Source: Trichaptum fuscoviolaceum (Eukaryota; Basidiomycota; Agaricomycetes; Hymenochaetales; Trichaptaceae). From it: 64,000 nt of DNA. The notes beneath the pieces were generated by a model. That model ran no database searches and had not been told where the DNA came from. It was given only the letters and a program-made list of their open reading frames with translations. Of this stretch, positions 38,744-50,634 are shown piece after piece. Position 1 is the first letter of the stretch; each line of letters begins with the position of its first letter. The stretch is taken from assembly GCA_910574455.1 (NCBI GenBank), contig CAJSYZ010000002.1, forward strand, positions 1,203,671-1,267,670, read 5' to 3'. The position numbers were made by a program, and so were the translations under genes.

Positions 38744-41700
38744 ATGCCTCCAGCAACGACGACCGAGTTGGACTCGGCCATACGAGTCTCTGTTGTTCCT
38801 AGCCAATCTGCTTTCTTCGCCGGCGAGCCATTCTCAGTCACTATCACCTTCACGAACACTCGCAATCCCGATGAAACGTCAAAGCGGAGAACTCACAAGC
38901 GCGCTGTGCACTCTATCAGCTCTGCGCCGCTAGCGAGGCCACCTACATCGCCCATTACACCGAGGACTGCCGTACCTCCACAGTTTGCAAGAGCGGAATC
39001 GAAGGATAACAGTAGTAAAGTCGAAAGGCGAGGACTTATTGGTGGCATCTCTGGTGATGGAGGCAAAGGTGACTTACTGGAACGAAAGGGGAAGAAGAAA
39101 GCAATGTCTGTCGCTTTGTCGCTGGAAGATTTGAGCGATGTACTTCCCGCAAATATGAGTTCGCCCTTACGCGACTCATCAGTGCCAGCACATCATCCAC
39201 ACGCACGAAAGCAATCTGTTCAGATTGATGGCAGTGTTTCTCAAGCAGAACTCCAGCTGAAAGAGATGACGCATTCCCCCTCACCTATACCTCAATCGGC
39301 AGCCGCTTCGACATCTGCCTTCTCCCTCACTTTGGACACGATTGCAGAGCATGCTCCATCCCCAACCGGTGAATCATCAGCGCATTCATATCCTCCTCAA
39401 TATCCCCCTCAACGACCCAACTATCCTCCGGCAAAATCTGGAGTTGGTTTGGGACTTGGTCCCCCACCTCTTCCTCCAACGCCACGTACGGCGTCTATTG
39501 CAACTTTCTCTGCCCCTCACGCGGCCCTCATTCTATACGCATATGCACAACTTGTAGGGACACTCACCTTGTCTGATGGAAGCTCGTCAGGAACGGCGAT
39601 TCTTACTCCTACAGAATCTCAAGCTCTGAATGGTGTGCGGGCTGCACTGGTGAGTAGGGACCGCCAGACAGTTGGAGGTGGTCGAATGGATATCGAAGCA
39701 AGTCTGGATCCATCTTCTAGTACCCGCTTATCATCTCGTCTTCGTCCACCTGCTCGCCGTACACACTCTAGGGCAGCTTCTCTCGGAAGCAGCTTAATGT
39801 CGCTTCTTTCACCTTCCGCTTCGACGTCGACTCCAAATGCACCTCCTTGGACCCCTACGCATAGATCTCGGACGCCTTCTATCGTTGCCTCCTTCTTATC
39901 TTCAAGTATCTCATCGCCCGCAGATATTGGCCGTAAACCCAACTTCGGACCTGGCAACTTGGTCTTCAATCCAAGTGAAATTGAGGACATACCTCCAGAT
40001 ACACACCTCCCGACTTTCGAAGTGCAACCTGCAATGCTCGCGGTAGACCTTGTCCTTGGGCCTGGCGAAAGTCGTTCATGTAAGCACATTTCAGATGTAG
40101 TGTTCTCATATACCTTTATGCAATTCGTCTCATATTTCTACTTTGCTAAATGTGGGTTTGGAACAGATACATATACACTTCCCTTGCCTACCAACCTTCC
40201 ACCAACGTTTCGAGGCCGGGTCATGAAATTTTCTTACAACTTAGTTGTCGGTGCTTGCCGGTCGACGACTTCATCCGTTTCAACTCCCAACTCTCTAGGA
40301 CACAATCCGCACACCTCAAGTACAAGCCAGGTTATGCGTGTGCCCATCCGAATATATAATCATGTAGATGGTACGCATGCCTATATCCGAAGCTATTCAG
40401 GTTTCTACATAAATGCTAATCCTCTATTCTAGTGTCTGGATTACCGCGTCCATATGACTTGCTTTGGCCGATTCATCACCCACTCAATAAAGAACAACCT
40501 GCAAAGATTGTTGAAATGCCTTCCGAGTCTCCTGCATTAGGCGGCATGCCAGGCACATTAATTCGACGCATGTGTATGTCCGTTTGTCTCAACCTCGTGC
40601 TTGTTTGGGAAGACTCATATGCTTCCTACTTTAAATGAACCAACGATGATCTGCATGCACGCCATGTTTAATATCCCAATTTAGCCTCCACACCAGTTAT
40701 CCGTACACCAATCAATTCACCTGACTTGGGACCTGATCCGAAGGGAGCATTGAGAGAATATGCTTTAAGACTCATGGCTGCGTTCCCGGATCCTGGTCGT
40801 GATGCCGTGCCTGCGCATGAGACCTCTCTTTATGATGCGATCCGCTCGCCGAACACTACTGTGAATCTTGATGATGAGCGGGAAGTGCAGGGAGGCGGAG
40901 AGCTCACTGGATGTCGAGAGGTCGTAGAGGTGCTAACACGGAACATGCGAAAAGGTAATCTTAATGTACACGTTGTCTTCTCCGATGCCCATACTTACAC
41001 TCAATTAGTGTCATATGATGTGAATAAGGACGGCGTCAAGGTTGCTGTATTGACATTTACCAAGTCTGCTTACCGTCTCGGAGAAACCATTGTTGGTGTG
41101 GTAGAAATGAACGAACGGTCAAGTCGTGCAAGAGTTTTAAAAGTATGTTAATTCCTCTTTATGTTTAAACCAGATTTCTAAACGTATCCTCCCAGTTGTC
41201 AGCGATGCTTGAAGCGCACGAAACATTGCCAAGCACTGTAACACCATTCCATTCCTCACAGTCTAGAAAACTGCGGAAGCTTCATGCGTCTCACCATTCA
41301 TCACTTACAACCAGTGCTCTTCGCACTAGCTTTGCGCTAGATATACCAAGCGATGCAGCACCAGCCTTCCAATGCACTTGTGGGAACACAGACCCTCTTC
41401 TCCCTTCTCGCAACAATAAGGAGCGACCTGGTGGCCTTGAATGGAAAGTTCGACTTTGCTTGCTTGTGAGCGTCGCTTCGGAACATTCGCGACAAGGTTT
41501 CGACGGGATCCGACTCAAGCATCTCGTACGAGACGGACAACGGGGAGAGTGGGGATCGGCATGGCGGCCCACTAAGGGTATTGCACCCCTTCAAAACATT
41601 GATGTTAAGAAGCAGAGTCTAGCGCAGGCTAAGGCGGCGAGTGAACAGGGTGGGAATGCACAAGCAGCAAACTCTCGAGGCTGGGCTTCGTACCTTCTTT

Positions 41701-41951
41701 CTGGATTCCTTTCTTCGGGCGAGAGGGAGTATCACGATGGGGACGAGGATGAGGACGAGGAAGACTACGATGCTCAAAGTCATCCATACGGAGAAGGATT
41801 GGTCATTGATGAAGATGGTGAGGTGGACATTGGAGGAGGGGATCACGGCTGGAGCGAGTTGAGGGTCGAAACGGTAGAATGCGAGGTACCAATTGCGGTC
41901 TGGCCGGGAAACACGGCATTCAGGCCTCTGGAGGTGGTCTTTGATGTATGA
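38744..41951 (+). CDS. RGP1: Rgp1 family protein (Ric1-Rgp1 GEF subunit)
   Basis: Six exons: 38744-40079, 40167-40370, 40433-40573, 40685-40954, 41009-41142, 41196-41951; 946 residues. The N-terminus (IRVSVVPSQSAFFAGEPFSV) is the arrestin-like beta-sandwich start of Rgp1, followed by about 300 residues of serine/proline-rich filler. Conserved parts resume with LILYAYAQLVGTLTL, LPPTFRGRVMKFSYNLVVG, RVPIRIYNHVDVSGLPRPYD, KVAVLTFTKSAYRLGETIVG and VECEVPIAVWPGNTAFRPLE at the end. Rgp1 with Ric1 activates Ypt6/Rab6 at the Golgi. The first intron (87 bp) is in frame, so unspliced reading gives a false longer exon. An acidic run (DGDEDEDEEDYD) lies near residue 880. Confidence 0.88.
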
Positions 41952-43499
41952 GGTACAACTCTTTCTTCGAACGATTATGAGTGTGCGAGCACTCCAATTG
42001 TATTGTATTGCTGTATTGCTGACGTGCACACGCTTCAGGTTCTCCCTTCTTCCTAAAACTTTAACTTGAAGATGGGTGGAACGTCAGCGGTGAGTGGAAT
42101 GATATTTCTGTTGCAATGCTTCTAGAGAACTGACTTGAATGCGTCTTGTTTCTTTCTTATGTTATTCGTTTGGTCTCTCGAAGGTCGCGAAGCGCTGGCA
42201 GGGGTCTCCTGTGATTGCAGGCACGCTATATGGGAGGGGACACACGAGATGAATCCTGTTCATCAGCTGCGCGCTAGCGACTCGGCCAACGCCTAAGCGG
42301 CTGAGTGCTCCGAAGCCCGAGTATATTGAGACGTGGACCTAAGGCGCATCTTTCGACACCTTTTTGACTCAAATAACCGCCGGCGGGATGGAGCTTACTG
42401 CTCTTGTAACTCAAGTCGATTCGGTCGGCGCTGCGGACCTTCAAGTGCTTACGATGTGGGCTGCGGTCTCGGATCTAACGAAATTCATTTCTCGCACCAG
42501 CACAGCGTGCTCCCTTTCGCGGATACTGGGCGTTAAAACGTTGCATTTTTCAAGCAGCTCCTTGTCTTTTCGCGGCAAGATGTTCACTATTGATCTGCAA
42601 GTCTACAATGCAGCTTCGGGTCTACTTTACGAGATTGAGCCAAAACGCTGCGTCACCCAGCAGTGCTAGGCGTCTATATGCAGCCGGAGCTTTTCAGTTC
42701 TCGGATGTGTATTTGGGTACAGATGGAACGCGCGTGGCTGCGACTCATACGTCCCCCTGGACCTGCGACGGCTCAAGACATAGATTGTGTAGATACTCCG
42801 CACCATATTCGCTATTGTATACTACCATACGTATATACTCAAGGACTGTTGCGAGCTGTGCGAAGTACATTTTGTTGGTAGAATGAAGAATTGAATTGAG
42901 CGTGTGACTGGTAATTGAGATGTCCTATTGCCGACGCTGGTGCGTCAGGTGGACAGCTGTCCCATGATGAGCCCATACAGCAGCCAGACTAAGGCCGAAT
43001 CTGTCTCTTGACCGCGTACTTAGACCTCGCGCTCCCCAAAGCTCTCTTGTATCCTCCTTAGACATCTACAGCTCAATATCTCTTTACTTACTATATATTT
43101 TACTCTCTTCGCCACAGCATATTGCCACACGGACTCGGATAGAACTGTATTGTACACCATCTCGGATTTAGGATACCCGCAGGGTTTCGAATACTGCACC
43201 AGCGGTCAACATCGTCTTTCGTGAGCAATATCACCATGTCTCTTTCGATTTACAGCTTAGCGGTCGTCTCGTAGGATTGCGTTTGATAGTCGGGAACGCA
43301 GCGCGCTTCTTTAAAAAAATCCCACTCGTCTCGGTGTCTCGGAGCGGATTGGGCTTCTAGCAATATTTGACCCCGACTACAGCTCGCACGTCGTCCACAT
43401 ACACCCCTTTCATCAAATATACAATAATAACTTGACTAGGTAGTTAAGCTGGCGACTCCAACGGCTCTCAAGCAGTTTCAAGGCTTCCGGAATTCCTAC
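41952..43499. other. Intergenic / long upstream region of the PSP1-domain gene
   Basis: About 1.5 kb. Frames near 42330-42890 have no family resemblance. A pyrimidine-rich stretch around 43040-43110 and GACTAGGTAG near 43434 could belong to a spliced 5' UTR of the next gene, but I cannot fix splice sites. Confidence 0.45.
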
Positions 43500-46059
43500 A
43501 TGTCGACGTACGACCAACATCAACAGCAATTTTCTGACGACGCCGACCGAAAGAACAGATTTTCACTGTCTGGTGCGGAGACACCTCGATCTGCGAGTCA
43601 ACCGCCTACGATAAACGGCGAAACCTTCTACTCGAGTGCTGCGATGCAGATTTATGGGAGTCCTGGGAGGCAAGGCGGAGGTGCGGCGCCGTGGCCTGTG
43701 TCTGTTTCGCCTTCGACTGGACGCTCAGCGATGCCACCGCAGTCACTCAGTCGCAGCGCATCTATTGGTGTACCGTCCTCGGTACCTCGTGCTTCGTCTT
43801 TCTCTGCATCTGCTGAGCGTGAGAGGTCGTATCAATCTAGCTCGTTCGCCAATGCCATTAGGGAGTCACAGGCCCGTTTCCCATCAACGTTTGAAGACGA
43901 TGAGTCGGAAGCAATTTCCGATGCAGGTACTACAGACTTCGGCGACGAGCGGTACAACTTGTCTCCTTCGAACGCCCAAGCACGCGGACGTACATACCTT
44001 CCCGCCGACACGCGCAGTCGATCACAGTCATTGGCAACAACGACGCGCCCTGCACCCATGCCCATCGGATCTCCACTCTCGAACCACGGGTTGTCGGAAT
44101 TGGGCACGAGCTGGTCTCGCTCAAGCGGCCCGCAGAGTATTCCAGCAAATGGCGGTGCACGGGCGGGCGGGTTTGGTGGTTTCTCCAGCGGATACGGCGA
44201 TATTAAGCCGCCCGGCAGCAGGTATGGCTCACTCGGTGGTCTTGCACGCTCGCCGGTACCGATTCACGGATCGTCCCCGGGCGGTCTACGAGTGGGCAAC
44301 GATGCGTATCGGAATGCGGAGATCAGCAACATCTCGCCATTCGTACGCGACGTGACCCAGATCTTGGAGGATGGCACGGGAATGAGGGATATGTGGGGTG
44401 CAGGTCACGGTGCTGGTGTGGACAGTGCAGGACCACCGAGTGGGACGACTAGCCGGAGACATAGCGTCAGTATTGTTCAACCCAGACGAGGTGTTGTTGG
44501 TTTCAATGCACCGGACAACCATGGACAGGAAGAGGGTCGTGAACAACTCGGAGGCGGGTCGCGGAACCTAATGATTGACGATGATGAACTTGCATCGGGA
44601 CTGAGTATGCTTAACTTCGGCAACCTACAGCCTCGTACGACCCAACAAGGCCTCCCTCCAAGCCAACCTTCTTCCCTGCCCATATATGCGCCGCTTTCTC
44701 GTAATGCTGCTGGCAACAATGGCATAGACGCTCTAGCAATCGGAAGTTACGCTGAGAGTCTTTCGATTCCTACGGGAGAGCACTTCCCTCACCGAAACGT
44801 CCATTCGCCGAGTGAACATAGCGGATATTCTGGCGGAAGCTCACCGCCACGAACAAACTCTGGTTTTGAGGGCTCAGGGAGTGGCTTTGGGTCTCGGGCA
44901 CGCCCGTCTGAAATTAGGACGGATCTTTCTCCTCAGATGATGCATCGTGTTCCCAGTGGAGGTCAACAAGGGCGCTACATACCAGGAAATAACTTGCAAT
45001 ACGGTATTCCAGAGGGTCTGCCTTTGTCTGTATCTCCTACATATGTGCGCAGTGGACCTGCTCCAAATGCATCCTTTATGCAGATGGCTGCTGGCGCACC
45101 TGGTGTTGGCTCACCGCTTTCTCCGACAAGTGCACGGTCTGTCCATCATCAACAAGGTATCCCTGCTCAGCAATACGGTGTACAAGCACCCGGAATGGGA
45201 GGCGGCCTCGGCCTCGGTATCGGAGGTGCACCTATGCAACGTCGATCTTCGCAATCCGAGCTTTCCGCGCCGCCCTTGAGCGATTTAGGTAGAGGTATAC
45301 CCCTGCACGCTGTCCCTGCACATTGGACACTTTTCATTGTCGAGTTCAAAGCTGGCCGGACAGATCTTTTCTACACGTCTGATCAATTCGACATCCATGT
45401 CGGCGACCTCGTTATTGTTGAGGCTGACCGCGGGCGCGATTTGGGCAAAGTCATCAATGACACTATCACCGCCGCGGAAGTCGAGGCGTTCCAGCGACAG
45501 CAGATACTCCAGGCTCAGCAACAAAATCAATTCCATGACCAGGGATATGGTGGGCCGACAAGCCCTGATGGGCCGGCGAGCCATAACTCAAAGAAGGAGA
45601 TCAATCCGAAGAAGATTTATGGCAAGGCTACGATGCAGGATACCCAGTGAGGCATTTTATTGCGTTAACGTTGATGTTTTGTGTTGACTTTGGTGAACAG
45701 ACTACTCCAGACGAAAATTCAGGATGAAGCGAAAGCACTCGCGTTATGCCAGACCAAAGTTCGACAAAAGAAGCTGCCTATGGAGGTTATTGACGCCGAA
45801 TATCAATGGTGAGTTTGTCTCAATGCCCTGTAATTATTTGGACATTTGCTGAGTGAACGATTGCTAGGGATCGGCGCAAACTCACATTTTATTTCATCGC
45901 CGAGAAAAGGATTGACTTCCGAGAGCTTGTTAGGGAGTTGTTCCGGTACGTCCCAAGTTCACTATGATGAATCGGTTTATTTACATCTTCTACTCTAGCC
46001 TTTATAAGACGCGAATTTGGATGGCCTCTCTCCAAGGCCCAACCAGCCCTGATTCCTGA
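43500..46059 (+). CDS. PSP1 C-terminal domain protein
   Basis: Four exons: 43500-45646, 45701-45808, 45868-45945, 45999-46059; 797 residues. The first 620 residues are low-complexity, rich in serine, glycine and proline, with no fold that I recognise. The C-terminus is the PSP1 domain: HWTLFIVEFKAGRTDLFYTS, VGDLVIVEADRGRDLGKVI, then over three splices ALCQTKVRQKKLPMEVIDAE, DRRKLTFYFIAEKRIDFREL and LYKTRIWM. Yeast Psp1 is a suppressor of polymerase-alpha mutants; the domain also occurs in bacterial YaaT and trypanosomatid proteins linked to RNA granules, so the exact role is open. The ending MASLQGPTSPDS follows the domain directly. Length is typical for agaricomycete homologues. Confidence 0.88.
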
Positions 46060-46830
46060 GTGATCAAGCACGAAAATCTCTCTGCCGTCATCTAAAAAAG
46101 CTATATTTAAGGCAAACACAACGTGTACGACTATCGGCCGCATCTAGATATGCTCACTCAATCTTGCAAATCGCTCTCTCCTTCTAATACTCAGACTTAA
46201 TAGCGTGCTGCATTCGCGTTGAATGCATCCACCCTTCCTTTCTCAAACTACGCATCGGAAACAGCTGCTCATCAAAGGAGAGCTTGTACAATCACTAATA
46301 ATTTTACGTCTAGACACCATCTAGATGTTCAAGGGACTTTTCCAAAGCTGAACGATTGTTTTACTCCAGAAAGATCTATACCTCCATCTCATCTCCGTTT
46401 CTTTGCTCTTGTCATTAATCTATTCTTACATACCTCCCATGTACAATGTAAAAGCCTTCCCAGAGCTATCTATTGGAAGCCTTGCGAAATAAGTTGTAGT
46501 TCTTCCATCTTGTTTATTCCTTCGCCTTCATGTGCATCATGTGTTGCCTTTCTTTCTCAAATCCCCGACTGTTTTACATCAATGCTGTTAGCTGCTCTGT
46601 TCCACTCCTGTCGTTGGGTTGTATGGTAGGGATCTTCCTATACTTCCGGTTCCTTTTTTCTTATGCGATCGTAGCTGAAGGGGTTTCTGTCTTGCTAAGA
46701 CTTCCTTTATAGCAAATCCTGTATTTGTACATGAAAGAAACAAACATTAATCTTATTATGATCTACAAATCTTGCCAGTGGGTTGTAATGATACAAAAGG
46801 TGAATAAGTATATATCGCACATTGTGCATT
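46060..46830. other. Convergent intergenic region
   Basis: 771 bp between the stops of the PSP1 gene (plus) and APC11 (minus). Pyrimidine-rich, no gene seen; it would hold both 3' UTRs. Confidence 0.5.
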
Positions 46831-47277
46831 TCATGCCTGAATCAGTTGCTCTTGCGGGGCTTGCGGTTCAGCTGCAACCTTCCGCTCGGCTGTCACTGTG
46901 GTAGCATTTATCAGCTTGACAAGAATTCTGAAAGCTAAGCATACTAGACGTACCCCATGGCCTCCTATCCATAGGACACTGCTGCTTTGAAGCCGCTGTC
47001 CCAATCCACTTCAGAAGACAATGCATGTGGAAAACATGTGTACACTCTCCCCAAACTATCAGGACAAGTTAGATAGATGGTTCAGGATGAAACATAGATG
47101 GCAATGCGTACTTAATGGACAATCCTCCCCCGGCATCTTGCAAGTAGGACAACAACCTTCGTACGGTACGCGACAAATGCCACATACGTCTCCTTCGCTG
47201 TCTTCGTCTACTTCTTCGCTGCCGGTGTCCCAACGCCATTGCGCAATGGCATGCCAGCGCTTTACTGTGACTTTCAT
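46831..47277 (-). CDS. APC11: Anaphase-promoting complex subunit 11 (RING-H2)
   Basis: Three exons: 47277-47112, 47055-46954, 46895-46831; 110 residues. The protein begins MKVTVKRWHAIAQWRWD, the conserved APC11 start, then gives the zinc ligands CGICRVPYEGCCPTC, CPLIWGECTHVFHMHCLLKW and CPMDRRPWV, so all RING-H2 cysteines and histidines are present. The last exon adds a short tail (TAERKVAAEPQAPQEQ) beyond the usual end. APC11 with the cullin APC2 forms the catalytic core of the anaphase-promoting complex. It is divergent from ATP11, with only 167 bp between the ATGs. Confidence 0.93.
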
Positions 47278-47444
47278 TTTTTCTGCTTGGCGGCTCAAGG
47301 AAGGAGAAGCTTGTCACTGGTCAGGGAATTGGAGTGTACTTACATATGTGTGACCGACGCGTGACGAGCGCGAAATCACTGGCATCCATCCAAATTCGTC
47401 CGTTGGATGACATCAAGGAAAAACTTGCTTTCCCTCCCACCGCG
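47278..47444. promoter_or_regulatory. Bidirectional promoter region of APC11 and ATP11
   Basis: The two genes are transcribed away from each other and their start codons are 167 bp apart, so both promoters must overlap here or lie within the 5' UTRs. No TATA box is obvious; CGACGCG/GACGAGCG words cluster near 47353-47371. Confidence 0.55.
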
Positions 47445-48570
47445 ATGTTCATCCGGTCTGTACAGCGGCACGCCTTTTCATTGTTCTTACGCCAGACATC
47501 ATGTATACGCAATATACATGCGTCATCCCTTCGATGGAATATTTCACAAAAATATTCCGACAAGCTTCAAAGGCTCGCTGAGGAGTGAAGTCAATATTCC
47601 GCACGTACAAGCTTCGTTAGACTAACGCCCTCGAGCAGGAAGGGCATAACAGTGGAAGACTTGCTACTGGCTGCAAAGAAGGAGAAAGTTAAACTCGCAC
47701 CCATTCCGGAAGCTCAGAATCTGAAGGCTAAGATAGCAGAGAAGGCAGTCCAGGATGAGTCTAAGAAAGACTGGACAAAGAGTGAAAGAAAGGATAATTC
47801 TCCGGTGAAGGTGCGTTTGAACGAGTTTTTCCAACCAAACATTTGAGCTAAATTGCCTTCAGCCATTATCAGAAATTTTGGACATCCATAAAATCCTTCG
47901 TACTCCCCATACAGCGCAGCAAATATCCGCGATATGGACAGTATTCCACGCATCTCGATCTCAGGGTACTGGTCGCGGTTTCCTCTCGGCCTCTGTTCCT
48001 TTGCAAACATACGCGAACATGGTATCCATTGCACGAAAGTATCCGAACTTTATCCTGCCATTACAACGCGAAGCGACACCGGAAAAAGTCGAAGGGGACG
48101 ATGGCATGCAAAGCGCACATGAATTCTACTTTATGCAGTGGGCACTCCATGCTCCTCCATCAATACCTCCGCCAAGTCCATTAGATGCCCCTCTGCCGAA
48201 CCCAATAACCCCCAGCCAGCATCCCATCGCCACTGTCCTATTCACACCCTTGGTAGAATACAAGACCCGCCAAACGTTCGCCACGCCGCATCTCATTCTC
48301 ACCTTTTACACCGAACTCGCGAACTCGCACGACGTCGTTCTTTTGCGCGGGGAACTTACCCCTTCTTCATCTGGAAGTGGGAACTTCATGTTGAGCCAGC
48401 AGGATGCTCAATTGCTTGCGCTGGGGCTGCAAAGGTTCTTCCTGACGGAGGAAGCTGGCGAAAATACACGGCGGAAGGAGCGTGCTGAGCTCCTTAGAAT
48501 CTTCAATGAGTCTCCGGCAGACTTCAATTGGCAGGAGTTACTGAAACATGCTGACCCAACTTCTCTCTAA
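47445..48570 (+). CDS. ATP11: Mitochondrial F1-ATPase assembly factor Atp11
   Basis: Three exons: 47445-47584, 47639-47810, 47863-48570; 339 residues. The N-terminus (MFIRSVQRHAFSLFLRQ) is arginine-rich and amphipathic, as for mitochondrial import. Family blocks: YSDKLQRLAEEKGITVEDLL, then after a lysine-rich linker PLSEILDIHKILRTPHTAQQ and ISAIWTVFHASRSQGTGRGF, the Atp11 core, followed by YPNFILPLQRE, FMQWALH and a C-terminal sheet ending DAQLLALGLQRFF. Atp11 binds free F1 beta subunits during ATP synthase assembly in the matrix. Both introns are about 53 bp and restore frame. Confidence 0.93.
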
Positions 48571-49157
48571 GAAGTCGCACTTTTAGGTGTCGCATAAATG
48601 CTTAAACTAAGCTACATAAGGTTGGCTATAGTGAGCCTCTAGGCTTGTGCAATTGCTTACGCTTGTTTGAAAGGTGGTTTTGTGTTCTGTAACAAAAATA
48701 TAGGATCATAATCAGCTAAACGCATCGTTTCTATTCCATTTACATGAACGGCCAGGAATCGTTCTTCGTCTTTCTTGAAATAGCTTTGGTTAGTCGTGAC
48801 CAGCCGGGAGCAATGGGCAACTGTCGTTGCAGATGTTCTATCACTTCACTCTTCTCACTCCACTCGTCTCGTTTCTCATAATCTATTCTGGAAAGCTCTC
48901 TGCTTATCTAAAACCTCGATGACTGTCTGCGATCAGAAGCAGGATTCCCCATCTGCGACTAAATCTCTGTTCTAACACAATCGCTGTTGTTTGACCACTC
49001 AGCAAACAGTCACTTCCTTGCGCAGATCATTCGAAGAAGGTAGCCCGGGTGCGTTCCTCTTTTATTCTTGGTCACTTTCTCCGTTGCTCGTCGTCGCTGG
49101 CTATTCTAGTATGCACAAAACCCTTAGTATGTTTCGACAACAATCGTTTATTCGGCG

Positions 49158-49218
49158 GGCCTCGGAACCTTACCCATCCACATTTCGGACAATAGCATAT
49201 CCGCCACCCACAGCTCGG
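49158..49218 (+). repeat. Dispersed direct repeat, copy 1
   Basis: Shares CCTCGGAACCTTNCC, TATCCACA/CATCCACA, TTCGGAC, CATCCGCCAC/ATATCCGCCACCCAC and CAGCTCGGT with 50175-50240, same orientation, about 1015 bp apart. Around both, words such as GACCGAG recur (49346, 50358, 50394). Confidence 0.6.
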
Positions 49219-50174
49219 TGCATTTTTTCACATAGAACCACATCAAGAACTGAAGTGAGAGTTATGTTCATACTGCATGATGTTCGCGCTTGAGATGGGA
49301 CTCTATGTTTCAGCATCTTGGCAGGACCATTTGACAGTGTATAGGACCGAGAATGCCTAGTACAACCTGACCATCTTTTCGCATTTCGCATTACAATGTG
49401 ACGTGCCCAGATGCGGGGAGCTACTATAACGCGCAGGGGCTGCTGATGATTTTCGATTCTCAGCTCTCCTTAACATTTCCTTTGTGCAAGATATTGTCAC
49501 AGGCAGTCGTGATGATTCCAGGTCTGATTGAAGGTGAGTAACAAACTGGCAAGAATTTGAAAGCGCGTAAGAAAAGCTGTCTTGGTCAAGACACAGCAGC
49601 ATAAGAAAGGGATGTTCACAATATTGTTTCGGAGCGAAGCGAGGCAAGTACAAACTTTTTCATTCCAATCGTATTTCTGCCGTTCAGGAGTTTATACCAT
49701 AGGTTCCATTACCTCTATATGTCTCAATAAAGTTTTCACCTCAAGAGAGTCTTTTCTCGATCATTTCGAGACGACCGCGATACTCAATATGAACTTGAAG
49801 CTCAATTTGGTACGCGTCTAATGGAAAACTACTCCCAGGAGTATATTGACCTATCTATAGTGGCAGCCTGGATGTCTGTCTGCATAGTACTTTAACGGTC
49901 GAGTCACAAGTTTTGGCTTTTATGCGCCGCTCCCCGTCCAGTTAGCATTAAATGCGCAGTCCCAGGAACAAGACAGTCACCTTTATGCCAGTGACATCTC
50001 AGGTTATCGAATAGCGTGAGGGCGACTCTGTATGCCCTGCAGCACAGTAACATTCATTCAGTAAAATCAAATAAATCTACTTTACACAATTAGTTCGCCA
50101 GTACGGCAATACTCCACTTTCAACAATCTTTTGCTGCAGAGGTCCGAGCATCAATGAGCAGTAGAGCAGCACAC

Positions 50175-50240
50175 CTCGGAACCTTGCCTATCCACACTTC
50201 GGACTTTGGAACATCCGCCACACACAGCTCGGTCTTTTAG
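50175..50240 (+). repeat. Dispersed direct repeat, copy 2
   Basis: Second copy of the roughly 60-bp block described at 49158-49218, with a few substitutions and a short insertion. Confidence 0.6.
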
Positions 50241-50506
50241 TCGACCATACCGATAAACCAAAGGACGCAGGAGTTCAGTGCTGGGCTGCACAACTGCCGG
50301 CTTAAGCTGAGATTCTCAATGTTCCAATGAGTCTCCAACGCGCGATCCATGTATACGACCGAGGACTGTAGTCTGTAGCAGTAACCACTGAGGACCGAGG
50401 ACTTAATTCAATCTGACCAGACTCGGATTTCGTCGATGCGCAGAGTAATGGATCTAAACGCATGAGTTGATGGTCTCGGTTTTCCCTACCTCTCGATTGC
50501 TAAACA

Positions 50507-50512
50507 TATAAA
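50507..50512 (+). promoter_or_regulatory. TATA box of secreted-protein gene 1
   Basis: TATAAA in the context CATATAAAATGC, 128 bp upstream of the ATG at 50635. The paralogous gene has TATAAA 136 bp upstream of its ATG, so the spacing is shared. Confidence 0.55.
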
Positions 50513-50634
50513 ATGCACGGAAGTTGGTCGAAAGATCAGACATCTCCCCACCTACACAAATCCTACTCATACACTCTTTTTCCCTCGACTTTCCCCCACA
50601 ATCATTAAAATTTACACACTCACTTGAATCCAAA

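Larger units (their letters stand above)
48571..50634. other. Gene-poor region with a dispersed repeat pair
   Basis: About 2 kb without a supportable gene. It contains two similar blocks of about 60 bp at 49158-49218 and 50175-50240. The last 130 bp is the promoter of the secreted-protein gene at 50635. Confidence 0.5.

Noticed and set aside
40080..40166. Unspliced reading through the first RGP1 intron
   Set aside because: The 87-bp segment is in frame but has GTAAGC and AACAG boundaries, and splicing gives the continuous conserved sequence.
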